64,000 nucleotides of DNA from positions 3,534,001 to 3,598,000 of the forward strand of contig CAJFCV020000004.1 of the NCBI GenBank assembly GCA_904066235.2, written 5' to 3'. Source of the stretch: Bursaphelenchus xylophilus. Lineage: Eukaryota > Nematoda > Chromadorea > Rhabditida > Aphelenchoididae. Position 1 is the stretch's first letter. Each line of letters opens with the position of its first letter. Made by a program: the position numbers and the translations under genes. This document shows positions 10,701 through 20,366 of this stretch, in pieces. The notes below the pieces were generated by a model. That model saw only the letters and a program-made list of their open reading frames with translations. It had not been told where the DNA came from and did no database searches.

Positions 10701-12895
10701 GTAAATAAAACTAGGTTAACGGGAGAATTAGGGCAAAAGGCTTCAGGAACACACTTATATGATGGGTGCGGACATATCCAGCTGTAAATCTCAAAATCGA
10801 AAATTTCCTATGTCCCGGCCTTGCACACGGCTGATTCAGTGAGTCAGAAATCGTGTTTTAATCTCTCCGACTCTACTGTTATTGTAGTTAGATTGTATTG
10901 CTATTGTAGTTCAACTTTATAGGGTGTTTATTTCAGTGAGTTCCAAGCTCTTACCGTGGATGTGATCTGCGAATGCTCTTTTGGCTTTGCATTGAATTCG
11001 GTGGAAAATCGAAAGCATCCATTCTTCTTGGCTTGTGTGAAATTATTCAGCGAATTTTCGCTGGAAAAATCGTGGGGAATGTACTTGTCAAGTGAGTCTT
11101 ACATATTTTTTTTCAAATCTTACAAAAATAAGCATTATTTTTGCTTATGTTTGTAAAAACAATCTCGATCAGCCCCCAAAAATTGTGATGATTTCCGTTT
11201 TAGTGGTGTTCCCTACTCTCAGCTCATACACATTCAGTTTCTCAAAGCTGGGCAAATGCGCTTACCGATTGTGTGCGTATTTGGAGAGCCTGATAAAGCA
11301 ACGGATGAAGAACCGGAATGTCGAAAGCTCCGACTTAATCGAGACTTTCTTGAATGAGAATGATCGATTGGCCAAGGAGAAGGTAAGCGATGAAATTTTC
11401 TTGCCATAAATCGATAGTAAACATCCTTTATTAAAGTTCTTAGCTATCAACTGACCATTAATTAACCCAAAAGTCCTGAGGTTTAATTATGGATCTCTTT
11501 TTTGTCATTTCCTTATAATTCTAATCTTCCAGCGTCCCCAATTCCATCTCGATACGATAGTCAGCAACTGTTTCGCCCTTCTGTTGGCCGGCTACGACAC
11601 CACCAGTAATTCGATGACATACGCCGTAAATCTGATTGGCCAATATCCAGAAGTCGCACAGCGGCTGAACGATGAGATTCAGGAGCTATTCGGAGACTCC
11701 GACCCATCTTATGACGCCCTGATGAAGGCCCCATATTTGGACGCCTTCTTCCGAGAGACCCTCCGGTTCTACCCGCCAATCACTTTCTTCGCCAATCGAG
11801 TAGCGACTGAAGATGTGAAATTGGAGAGTATTGATGTGACCATCCCTAAGGGCGCAACAATCGTAGCACCCGTGCATTTGGTCTGTGGACAGGAAGGCAT
11901 CTGGGAAAATCCTGATGAATTTAATCCTGAGAGGTAAGGCAATCTTCGATAATCGGTTTCAAAGGCTGACATACGGTGGGGCACCTGATCCAGTGGCAAA
12001 ACCGTGCCATTTTGCATCCGGAAAGTATCAAAAATGTGGAAAAATGCTTCCCTCAAGTGAAAAAACTCCGATTTCAAAAGAGCGCGCGCCCTTTTTGTGA
12101 TGGAATGGGCGCGCCCTTCAAAACGAAGTTTTTTCGCTTGGAAAATGAAGCATTTTGCCACATTTCTGATACTTCCCGGATACAAAATGGTACGTTTTTT
12201 GCCACTGGATCAGGTCCCCCGCTATAGGGTTTCGTTGCTTTTGAAGAAATTTTTAATCATCAAAACCCCAAAAACGGCAGCTTTAGAGCCTTTTCTTGCA
12301 AATTCTAAAATTTTCTTCAAATTCAAACAATATGCTTTTTACATCTCTTTTAAATAGGACTATTGCCTTGCAAAAATCCCCACTTACAGTGGCGGACCTG
12401 GTCCAGTGGCAAGAAACGTACCATTTTGCATCCGGGAAGTATCGGAAAATGTAGCAAAATACCTCCAAGTGAAAAAAACTCCGATTTCAAAAACGCGCCC
12501 GATCTTTTTGTGAGGGAAAGGGCGCGCCCTTCAAAACGAAGTTTCTTCGCTTGAAGGGGGAGGCATTTTGCCACATTTTTTGATACTTCCCGGATGCAAA
12601 ATGGTACGTTTTTGGCCATTAGATCAGGTCCGCCGTTATAAGTCATATTTCTAATCCTTAACTTCTCAGGTTCCTCAACCGTTCCACCTCCGCTCCGACC
12701 ACCGAATGGATGGCGTTCGGCTGTGGTCCCCGGAATTGCGTTGGGTTTCTGTTCGCCGAAGTGGAGTTCAAAATAACGGTAGTCGAAATCCTCAAGCACT
12801 TCCACATCTCCAAAACTTCGCCAATGAATTTGGAGATCGTCTCGGTTCTGCTTCGACCGTCCGATCCCGTGAAAGTTAGTCTGGCCAAACGTTAA
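7734..12895 (+). CDS. Cytochrome P450, CYP3-clan type, eight exons
   Basis: A haem-thiolate monooxygenase of the ER membrane, expected to oxidise lipophilic compounds using electrons from P450 reductase. Exons: 7734-7810, 8294-8564, 8669-8806, 8885-8979, 10937-11091, 11204-11382, 11533-11933, 12670-12895, giving 513 residues, the usual P450 length. Residues about 4-24 form an N-terminal membrane anchor. The I-helix motif AGYDTT is at 324-329, the K-helix ETLR at 380-383, the NPERF segment near 436-440 and the haem loop FGCGPRNCVG at 455-464 with the axial Cys at 462. The FSKFTNRP segment in exon 2 resembles nematode CYP13/CYP25 proteins; the subfamily is not resolved. An in-frame ATG at 7710 would add eight residues. 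Intron 4 holds a 1.8-kb foldback element and intron 7 holds two family A MITEs; all catalytic motifs are intact. Confidence 0.92.
9466..9536 (+). pseudogene. tRNA-like relic, left arm of the foldback
   Basis: A box TGGTATAGTGG and B box GGGTTCGAGTCCC at tRNA spacing. The 3' GTGGGCGC has no matching 5' acceptor strand, so I do not call a functional tRNA. The mirrored copy lies in the right arm. Confidence 0.5.
10357..10427 (-). pseudogene. tRNA-like relic, right arm of the foldback
   Basis: The reverse-strand copy of the left-arm segment, with the same A and B boxes and the same missing acceptor stem. Confidence 0.5.
11974..12223. mobile_element. Family A MITE, copy 3 (P450 intron 7)
   Basis: A palindromic family A copy with GCACCTGATCCAGTGGC at the left and the inverted equivalent at the right, next to TA dinucleotides. 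It begins about 40 nt after the exon 7 donor. Confidence 0.85.
12387..12636. mobile_element. Family A MITE, copy 4 (P450 intron 7)
   Basis: A second family A copy in the same intron and orientation-neutral because it is palindromic. It starts CAGTGGCGGACCTGGTCC after a TA and ends just upstream of the last exon. Confidence 0.85.
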
Positions 12896-13113
12896 GATCT
12901 GATCTGCCGCAATTTTAAAAGAGTTGCAGCAACGCTGTAAATTTTTAGTCTAACTGTATAATAATATGATAGAAATTATTCTTGGGTCTGGTCACACACT
13001 GTGCAATGTTTAACTTGTAAAAACGATAATCCGGTTGCATGTCTATATATTATAATAATAACTATATAACTGTTCGATAAATTATTCTTGTTTGAAACTA
13101 TCCTTATTTGTGT

Positions 13114-13119
13114 AATAAA
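13114..13119 (+). terminator. Polyadenylation signal of the P450 gene
   Basis: AATAAA about 220 nt after the P450 stop codon, immediately before a family A MITE. Confidence 0.5.
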
Positions 13120-13155
13120 GCATTGACTTTTAATGGCCTTTTTCAAAGTATTCTG

Positions 13156-13399
13156 CAGTGGGGCACCTGATTCAGTGGCCAAAAACGTGCCATTTGCCGG
13201 GAAGTATCAAAAATGTGGCAAAATGCTTCCCTCTCCAAGTGAAAAAAATCCGATTTTAAAAGCGCGCTCGCTCTTTTTGGTAAAGGATCCCTTCAAAACG
13301 GAGTTTTTTCACCTGGAGAGGGAAGCATTTTGCCACGTTTTTGATGCTTCCCGAATGCAAAATGGTACATTTTTTGCCACTGGATCAGGTCCCTTACTG
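13156..13399. mobile_element. Family A MITE, copy 5
   Basis: Full-length palindromic copy starting CAGTGGGGCACCTGATTC and ending ACTG, just past the P450 poly(A) signal. Confidence 0.85.
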
Positions 13400-14204
13400 T
13401 AGTCAGCACTCGGTCGCACCAAGAAACGCATCGAGGGAAAATGAATTGAGTCGTGGCAAAATCAAATTGATTTTCAATTCGGCAACGCAAAGCGACATTG
13501 CGATCACCATTTTTACGAAAAAAAATCTAATCTATGCTTTCTGAAACTGCCGGCAAGACACTTTTATTATATCGTCAAGATTCTCGGCCACATTACACAA
13601 ACTGTGATCGCTTGCTCTTTGTCTAGACGATCAGCCGTTTCCTGATATTTTTAGCCTTTTGCAGACAATTTCCTTCCTGGACATCCAAAGATGACGCATT
13701 GATCCTGTTAAAACGCCGGAAGGGAATTTGTAGATGTACGAAATTTGCAAAGGTCTGTCATTACGCAATCATAGCACCTTGCCCAGACATCAATCAAATA
13801 TGCATTCGCAGAGTTTTGGAATTTTTTTTTGTTCTTTTATGATAGGCAGGTGAGACAAAAATTTCAAAAAAATATGTGCCTGTCTCGCCGTTAAAACTTA
13901 TTTTTACCTTCCCACAAAATCCAACATGATTCACAAAGTACGCTGCACTTCACTTGGAGAGGGACGTATTTTGCCACACCTTTGATGCTTCCCGGATGCA
14001 AAATGGTACGTTTTTTGCCACTGGATCAGGTCCCCACTGTAAAATATACCCGTAGAGGAAGAATGGGATGACATAATAAACCATCACAATTGGGAGAAGA
14101 AAAGGGCTTTACGGTGACCCAAACAGAAATTTTAGAACTTTATTTCAACCTATAAAAAATTTTTACAAAGCCAAGAGTCATACTTCTAAAACCTATTAAT
14201 AATA
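13400..14204. mobile_element. Intergenic stretch with a half family A MITE
   Basis: The right half only of family A lies at about 13949-14039, from CACTTGGAGAGGGA to the terminal CACTG. The remainder has no supported gene. Confidence 0.6.
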
Positions 14205-15124
14205 CAGGGTGGGCCACTCGAAACTGACAAGTTGTTTCTTTGAATTTCTCCGCGGAGACTCCGCCGATTTTTCGAAAATTTAGATTTTTCTGGAACTGAG
14301 ACCCGCCATTTTCAATCGAATGAATTTCAAAAAAATATATTTTGAATTGACCTTTCCATGCCTTCTCAAAGTTTTGAAAAATTATTTGCAGGCCGAAACC
14401 GCTAAAACTTAGAAAATTTTTGGAATGATTTTGAAAACGGTCATTTTTCCGAGTTCTTGGGTGAAGTTTTCTTTGTTTTGCCTCAGATAGTTATCAAATA
14501 TTGTTCCGAAAATAATTTTATTTAACAATCTGATTATTAATGCTTCTCTCTGAGTTGTTATGCCCACCTCCTCTAACATCACAAACTTGCAGTGCCTTTG
14601 AGAGTCATGCGCAGCTAGAATTGCGTATCGTGGATATGGTTTTTAAAGTTAAAACTTTAATCAGGCCGGGTTCTGAGCTTCTAGATGCCCCAGGCCTGAC
14701 CCGATAACCATTGACGTCGAATTTTTCAATCTTTTTGAAATCTTTTTTTTGAATGTTCGTGCATTAATGGTAATACAAACAACCCTCTTGTGGCTTTCAA
14801 CTTGCTTTAAACAAGTTTAAGGCGAGCACTATCAACTTTTTACTCCGCGATTTCCCCAAAAAAACCAAAAATTTTCCAAGTCCGAGAAAGGCAATTGAAA
14901 ATCATTCCAAAAATTTTCTAAGTTTTAGCGGTTTCGGCCTGAAAATAATTTTTCAAAACTTTGAGAAGGCATGGAAAGGTCAATTTACAATATGTTTTTT
15001 GAAATTCAGTCGGTTGAAAATGGCGGGTCTCAGCTCCAGAAAAATCTGAATTTTAGAAAAATCGGCGGAGTCTCCGCGGAGAAATTCAAAGAAACAACTT
15101 GTCAGCTTCGAGTGGCCCACCCTG
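14205..15124. mobile_element. Family H 920-bp palindromic element, copy 1, TSD TA
   Basis: Begins CAGGGTGGGCCACTCGAAAC and ends with its inverted copy, flanked by TA on both sides. Inner arms carry TCTCCGCGGAGACTCCGCCG, itself palindromic. A second copy lies at 47418-48338 in the NADAR gene. TA target duplication suggests Tc1/mariner-type mobilisation; no transposase is present. Confidence 0.85.
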
Positions 15125-15151
15125 TATTATTATTAATATTTTTAAAGCCTG

Positions 15152-17700
15152 CTAGCTGAAAAGGACCGACATTTTTCGCGACCATCGTCGGATGAAATGC
15201 TCCTCATTTATTGGTTGAGTTTTTGTGACCGACGATCCATGCTCTCTACCATAAGGCATCGAGAGTTTGAAGAGCGCGCGCAGCTCCGCTCTCAGCGCTT
15301 TTGATGGTAACAATAGCGAAGCCACTGTAACCAGCATGCTAAAGTCGTAGATGCATGGAAGCAGGATTCCCAGGACATATGCAGCGTTTGTGGCTTGATC
15401 GACATCAACAGTTATTGTGACGAATTGCTGAATTTTTGGAGTTTAAAATTCGGCTTACCAGGAAAGTAGCCTAAGTGCGACGCTCCGATTTTCTTTAAAT
15501 TTTGGGTACACGTCGGGCATAAACTCGATAACAATTCCCGAAAGTTTTAGCTTGTGCTTTTCAGGCATCGCCGAGATATTGAACGATTTTTGCCGCCGAG
15601 AGAGTACGCTAAAAAAGCGGACAGAGGGGAAAACACTTTTTGGCCATAACTTTGCCCATTCCATGCGGAAAAAATTGATTTTTTGTGGAAACATTACCCT
15701 TTGTGGTAGGTAGACATGGCTAGTGGGCCGGGCCGGCCCGGCCCGGCCCGGCCCAGCCCCCCGGGGGGCCGGGCTGGGCCGGGCCGAACGAGTTTTAAAG
15801 GCCCCGGGGCCGGGCCGACCTCTTCCGGCCCCCGGGCCGGGCCGACCGGGGGCCCCCGCCAGGCCCCCAATCGGCCCCCAATGACTAAAATTCACAGTTT
15901 CAAAGCGAAAATTAGGGTTGCCAATAAAAATAAAACGCAGAGCCAAGAACCGATTGGGTTTTTTGAAGTACTTTAGGAAATGGTTGGTAATTTTTTGTTT
16001 CAAAAATTTATTGTCGATTGTTATAACAAAAAAATGGGGACTAGGGTAGTATAATACAATCCGCCAGCCCAGTTCAGCCCCCCTGGACCCAGTATAAACT
16101 CCCTCATCCAATCTGAAGCGCCTACTCGGGATTGGCTTCTCTCGGCTACGATCATCGTTGCCTGAACCACAAAAACGAATTTGGACGGTAACTGGGGCTT
16201 TGAACTAAAACGCCTGGGGTCATTTTACTCTAATTTGCATTTTTTGTATAATTCTAATTTTTTAATTACGGGGGTGTGAAATGGACAAAACAGTGGGGGT
16301 TTTAACTACCTTTCGTAGGGAGCTGAACTACCAAAGCCCCAAAAAAGTGTGTTATATCTCGCAATGAATGCAGTATTTATATTTACAGTTCGGCCCCCTG
16401 TCGGCCCCGGCCCGGCCCGGCCCCCTGGGGGCCGGGGCCGGGCCGGGCCGAGAAAATTTGAAGGGGGCCGGGGCCGGGCCGACCCCTTCCGGCCCCCGGG
16501 CCGGGCCGCAATTTTAGGCCCGGCCCGGCCCCCCAGCCATGTCTAGTGGTAGGAATAGCCATGAAACTTTTCGTGCCAAAATTCGACAAAAAGGTGTCAA
16601 ATTTTCGCCCACTTTCGATCTAAAAATGTCGGTTGTTTCTGCAAAACGCAAGCTTGGATTCTCGCATGTATTTTAAGAAAAGTCATTTTGAATTTGTGCC
16701 TATTTTCATCAAAATCTGAGCGTCGCAATTGGGTTGCTTCCCCTGTTACAAGGGGCTTACTGCATTGATTCCAAGAGATAGATGCGAAAGAAATGTCATG
16801 GTGGAACAAATTGTGAAGCGAATCTCTCGACGCCACTGTTTGGTGCTCTTGAGCGACCGTTTCCGAAGGTACAGTAGGAACAGAGCGGTTGTGTTCAAAG
16901 ATCCAGCAAGAACAGGGAGAATAACATAAGCGACCTTGTCAACACTGCCGACTGATAGCTGGAAGAAAAAAAAGTTTAACACGGCACTCATTTCGAACCG
17001 CATTGAGCAGTCTTCTGTTCAAATTTATTCAGGGTTTTTCTTCACTTACACCCAAGAATCCAACCGAGTGGTCATAGTTCACAAAGCAGGCAGTTATCTC
17101 GTTCTTCTCCTTTCCACACAAAAGCACCGCTCTGTTCAACAAAATGTACCCGTAAAGAAGACATGGAATCGCGTAGATGATTGTCGTTGTCGGAATCAAA
17201 AATTGTTCCCATAGCTGATTATGTCTTGTTGGAAAAAGAAACGAAGTAACTCGATTCCAGGCCAAAACGGCCGTTCCAAAATAAGCTACCAGCTCCAGGG
17301 ATACTCGAAGAAAGAGAAAGAAAATTGGGTACCACGTGACGCCGTTCTCAATACCCGAAAAGATACGATCATAGAGGAATGTACAAAGTGGCCCGCGAAG
17401 GATAAATTGGGCGTTCAGGTATTCGAGGAGGTCCTGCAACAAATTATGCCTGATTTTATTACTCACAATAAGCATTTGGGTACCTGTTTCTGAACCTACA
17501 TTGAATCCGAAAATCACAATGATTCGATAAAACTGTGAGTGAAATATCTTCCTCTTGGAGATCAAGACATACAAAATGAGAGAATACACAAGGAACAACG
17601 GGATTCCATAACTGTAGAAGACAATAAAGGCCCATAACGGGAGCATTGACAGCAAATTAACCAAATTTTCAGCACAAGTCGCGCCGGTGTTATCATACAT
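15152..17700 (-). CDS. Serpentine 7TM chemoreceptor 1 (Srg-superfamily type)
   Basis: Putative plasma-membrane chemosensory GPCR. Exons (minus strand): 17500-17700, 17050-17433, 16761-16958, 15152-15427, giving 352 residues, all introns in phase 0. Exon 1 holds TM1 and the FYRIIVIFGFN segment; exon 2 holds WYPIFFLFLRVSLELVAYFG followed by NRVTSFLFP, the NR...P pattern of Srg/Srv-type receptors, and CFVNYDH in a loop; exons 3 and 4 hold the last helices and a basic tail. The first of four matching genes in a row. Intron 3 (1,333 bp) is almost wholly a family C element with a hAT-like element nested inside. The exact nematode receptor class (Srg versus Srv) is uncertain. Confidence 0.78.
15458..16745. 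mobile_element. Family C element, copy 2, TSD TTA, split by a hAT-like element
   Basis: Left end near CAGGAAAGTAGCCTAAGTGC, right end GGTTGCTTCCCCTG. TTA flanks both sides (15455-15457, 16746-16748). The copy is interrupted at 15711-16545; removing that insert leaves a normal family C body. It sits in intron 3 of chemoreceptor gene 1. Confidence 0.8.
15711..16545. mobile_element. hAT-like non-autonomous element 1, 8-bp TSD GTGGTAGG
   Basis: An 835-bp element with perfect 11-bp terminal inverted repeats TAGACATGGCT/AGCCATGTCTA and a perfect 8-bp target duplication GTGGTAGG (15703-15710, 16546-16553), the duplication length of hAT transposons. Just inside both ends are 150-180 bp of GGGCCGGGCC-type sequence, strongly GC-rich in an AT-rich region. 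No transposase. Long open frames rich in Pro-Gly-Arg across the ends are compositional artefacts. Confidence 0.88.
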
Positions 17701-17993
17701 AACTTATTTTACTTTTTTAGGGACTATTGAACTTTAAATGAGTTTGTTGAAAAAAGTAAGTATTCCTAGCATTATCGTATATTCCACCGCATGTTTTATA
17801 TGTGTGGGCTTTAACGTATATGCTGAACATGTACTGCAGTTTAAGAAAATGTTGAGGTGAAAGGAAATGGTGAAATGACCCAATGACTGCCTTTAAAAAA
17901 AAGTATTTGAAACAGCAGGCCTGATGGCAAAATTGGAAAACGTATCGATTGTATATCAAATCTGTTGAAAACTTTATTATTGCATTCCCTGCT

Positions 17994-19732
17994 TCAACTC
18001 CTCTCCTGCAAGAAAGAAGACATTCTGCTGGACATTCTTCTGATGAACGGGATTCCATTGACATGCTGAACCTTCGTCACCGATGATGTGTACTCTCTGC
18101 TTGTTGCTGATGTTTTCCTGAAGATTTCCACGATTTCCGCCCTTAATGCTCTTGAAGGCAACAGCAAAGAAGCGACGGTAACCAGCATTGTGAAATCGTA
18201 AATCAGCGGCATTAAAAGGCCGAGCATGTACGAAGACAAAGTGGCGTCTTCTAAGTTCATCGTTGCCGTGTAGAAGTTCTAAATTAGGATATAAATAATC
18301 GTTATATTTCGCTCGACTTGCCACAGCAATCCCGCAGCCAAGATGGTCGATGAACAGGACCGTGGAGAAGATTGTGAAGCGGATCTCTCGCCGCCATTGT
18401 CGGTTGTTTGTGAGTGGTCTTTTCCGAGCGAAAAGCAAGGCCAGAGCGAGGGCATTGAAGGCGCCGGCGACGACGGGAAGAAGAATGTAGAGGATTCTGA
18501 CTATTTTGCTGATTGATAGCTGAAATTAAACGGCGGAGGTGAAAAAGATGCAGAAGGAACGCGTTATCCTTATTGTCAGCCTGTCGGGAAAATAGTTGCG
18601 GCCTTAGAATCGTCCAACATGGCGTTGCGTATCACTTCAAACTGAGGAGTCCGATGACCGGAAAAGACTCTTCGCTATCGGTTTTTTACACTTCGTCTTG
18701 ATTTGACAGAGAAGTCAGAAAAAAGGCGCGCAAAAGCGCGCCTTCTTCTCTCGCCCCAAAACTCCCCATTTCTTCCCCGACAAAAAGATTTTTTGCGTCT
18801 TTCTTGGCGAATCGCCAATCCATTCACCGGACCGTGAATGGATTTAGCTTACCCCAGCTTGACGTGCGTCGGCTAGCAGCAGCTAGAAATTTAGAGCGCT
18901 ATTTTTTCGACGAGGTGAAACGTTTTGCTGCGACAACGCGCCACTATTTTTTCCGGCAGGCTGATAGAAAGTTTAGTAAATTTTTGATTTCTTTGCAGAT
19001 CCAAACACTCGTAAGATGTCTTTAAGGAATTTTAAACCCTGCGCTTTCGAGCGTTTCTCCTGGCAGGGTACAATGAAGCAATTTGGAAACGAATCTCTGC
19101 TTACCCCAAGATAAGTGAAGGTATGGTCATAGTTTACGAAGCACGCCACAATCTCATCGTCTTTGTATCCACACAGCAGCACCGCCTTGTTGAACAAGAC
19201 AAAGCCGTACAGAAAACACGGGCAAGTATAACACGTTACAATGAGTGGAATCGAAAATGTTCTCCAGAATCGCTCATGATGTAGGGGCAGGAGAATTGAT
19301 GTAGCCCGACTAAAAGCCATTAGAATTGATCCAAACAGGGCTACGAGTTCAAGCGATACGCGCAAGAAGAGAAAGAAAACAGGATACCAGGTAACCCCGT
19401 CTTCAATCTTTGAAAACACATGGTTGTACCAGAACGTGCTGACGGGCCCGCGGAGGAAGAATTGAGCGTCCGCGTACTGAATGAGGTCCTGAAAATAAAG
19501 AAATATGCGAATTGACCCTTTAGTCATGATCAAATTAAATAAATCTTGCCAGCAATACAGTAACCTATAGCGCCAACTGACTTACATTAATCCCAAAAAT
19601 TATAATCAGTCTGTAAAACTGCGAATGGAAAACTTTCCGTTTCTTGACCAAAACGAATATTATTAGACAGTATATAGTTGCCAGCGGTATTCCATAACTG
19701 TAAAATAAAACAAAAGCCCAGAACGGGAGCAT
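17994..19732 (-). CDS. Serpentine 7TM chemoreceptor 2
   Basis: Same gene structure as its neighbours: exons 19586-19732, 19105-19488, 18322-18519, 17994-18278, giving 337 residues, introns all phase 0. The start at 19732 opens MLPFWAFVLFYSYG, matching the internal MLPLWAF of gene 1, so an extra upstream exon is possible. Key segments: FYRLIIIFGIN (exon 1), WYPVFFLFLRVSLELVALFG and SRATSILLP (exon 2, where the NR of the pattern is SR), RRMSSRMSSF near the C terminus. The last intron is 43 bp and starts with GC (GCAAGT), a GC-AG intron shared with gene 3. Intron 2 carries a family B element. Upstream flank (19733-20260) matches the upstream flank of gene 3, so the duplication unit includes intergenic DNA. 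Confidence 0.78.
18633..18867. mobile_element. Family B element, copy 1 (chemoreceptor 2, intron 2)
   Basis: Bounded by CTTCAAACTGAGGAGTCCG on the left and the inverted AGCTTGACGTGC on the right, with a shared body containing ATCGGTTTTTTACACTTCG. It is worn compared with copy 2 at 21271-21491 and its flanking duplication is not readable. Confidence 0.65.
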
Positions 19733-20366
19733 TTATTATACTAATTTGCAGACTGCGTATAGGGTGTCCACAATACGCCAAGAAGCAGGTGTTTTTTTAA
19801 GCAGATTACGGCATATTCGGTGTTCTACGAAATAAATGAACTTTGAAGGAAACATTTGCTTATGAATCGTATAAAGTTTAACTGTATTTCGCAACTTTTT
19901 AATATTCTGCTAGCCAGAAATCTTTTAAGAATTTGCAAAACCTGTATATGTAAATGGAAGGCTTCAGTTTTGGTAACATTTTCGGTATGGAAAATAATCA
20001 AAGCAACCAGAGCTCTGCCCGAATGTAAGGTTGAATTGAGCGTTGATATGAAATACTCTGCCCTAAGACTTGGAAAATGCAAGTCTTATTACAGAGACGT
20101 AAGTTGAACAGGCACCTTTTTTGCAATTCACTCCAAAGAACTTACATCATCTGTGAAAATAACGGCTGATTAATAGCAAAGTGTACGCTTTTAGACGTAA
20201 AGCGGTGCATAATATTTTGAATGACCTATGTGCAGGGTTGTGTAAAGCTTAAAATTGCGATCATTCAAACTGTGAGATCCAATGACTGCCTTTTAAAAAA
20301 AATGCTTGGAAAACATATCGATTGTGTATCAAATGTGTTGAAAACTTTATTATTGCATTTCCTGCC

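Larger units (their letters stand above)
9040..10862. mobile_element. 1.8-kb foldback element filling P450 intron 4
   Basis: Two arms of about 690 bp (roughly 9040-9730 and 10165-10862) are inverted copies of each other, beginning AAAACACGATTTCTGACTC on the left and ending in its near complement on the right. The arms differ by small changes, so it is not freshly made. Each arm carries one tRNA-like segment. A relic of the same family lies at 54560-55000. Transcribed in the P450 pre-mRNA, the arms could form a very long hairpin. Confidence 0.85.

Noticed and set aside
15455..16111. 218-residue minus-strand open frame rich in Pro-Gly-Arg
   Set aside because: It crosses the GC-rich tip of the hAT-like element and the family C arm; the composition comes from GGGCCGGGCC repeats, and the opposite strand is open as well.
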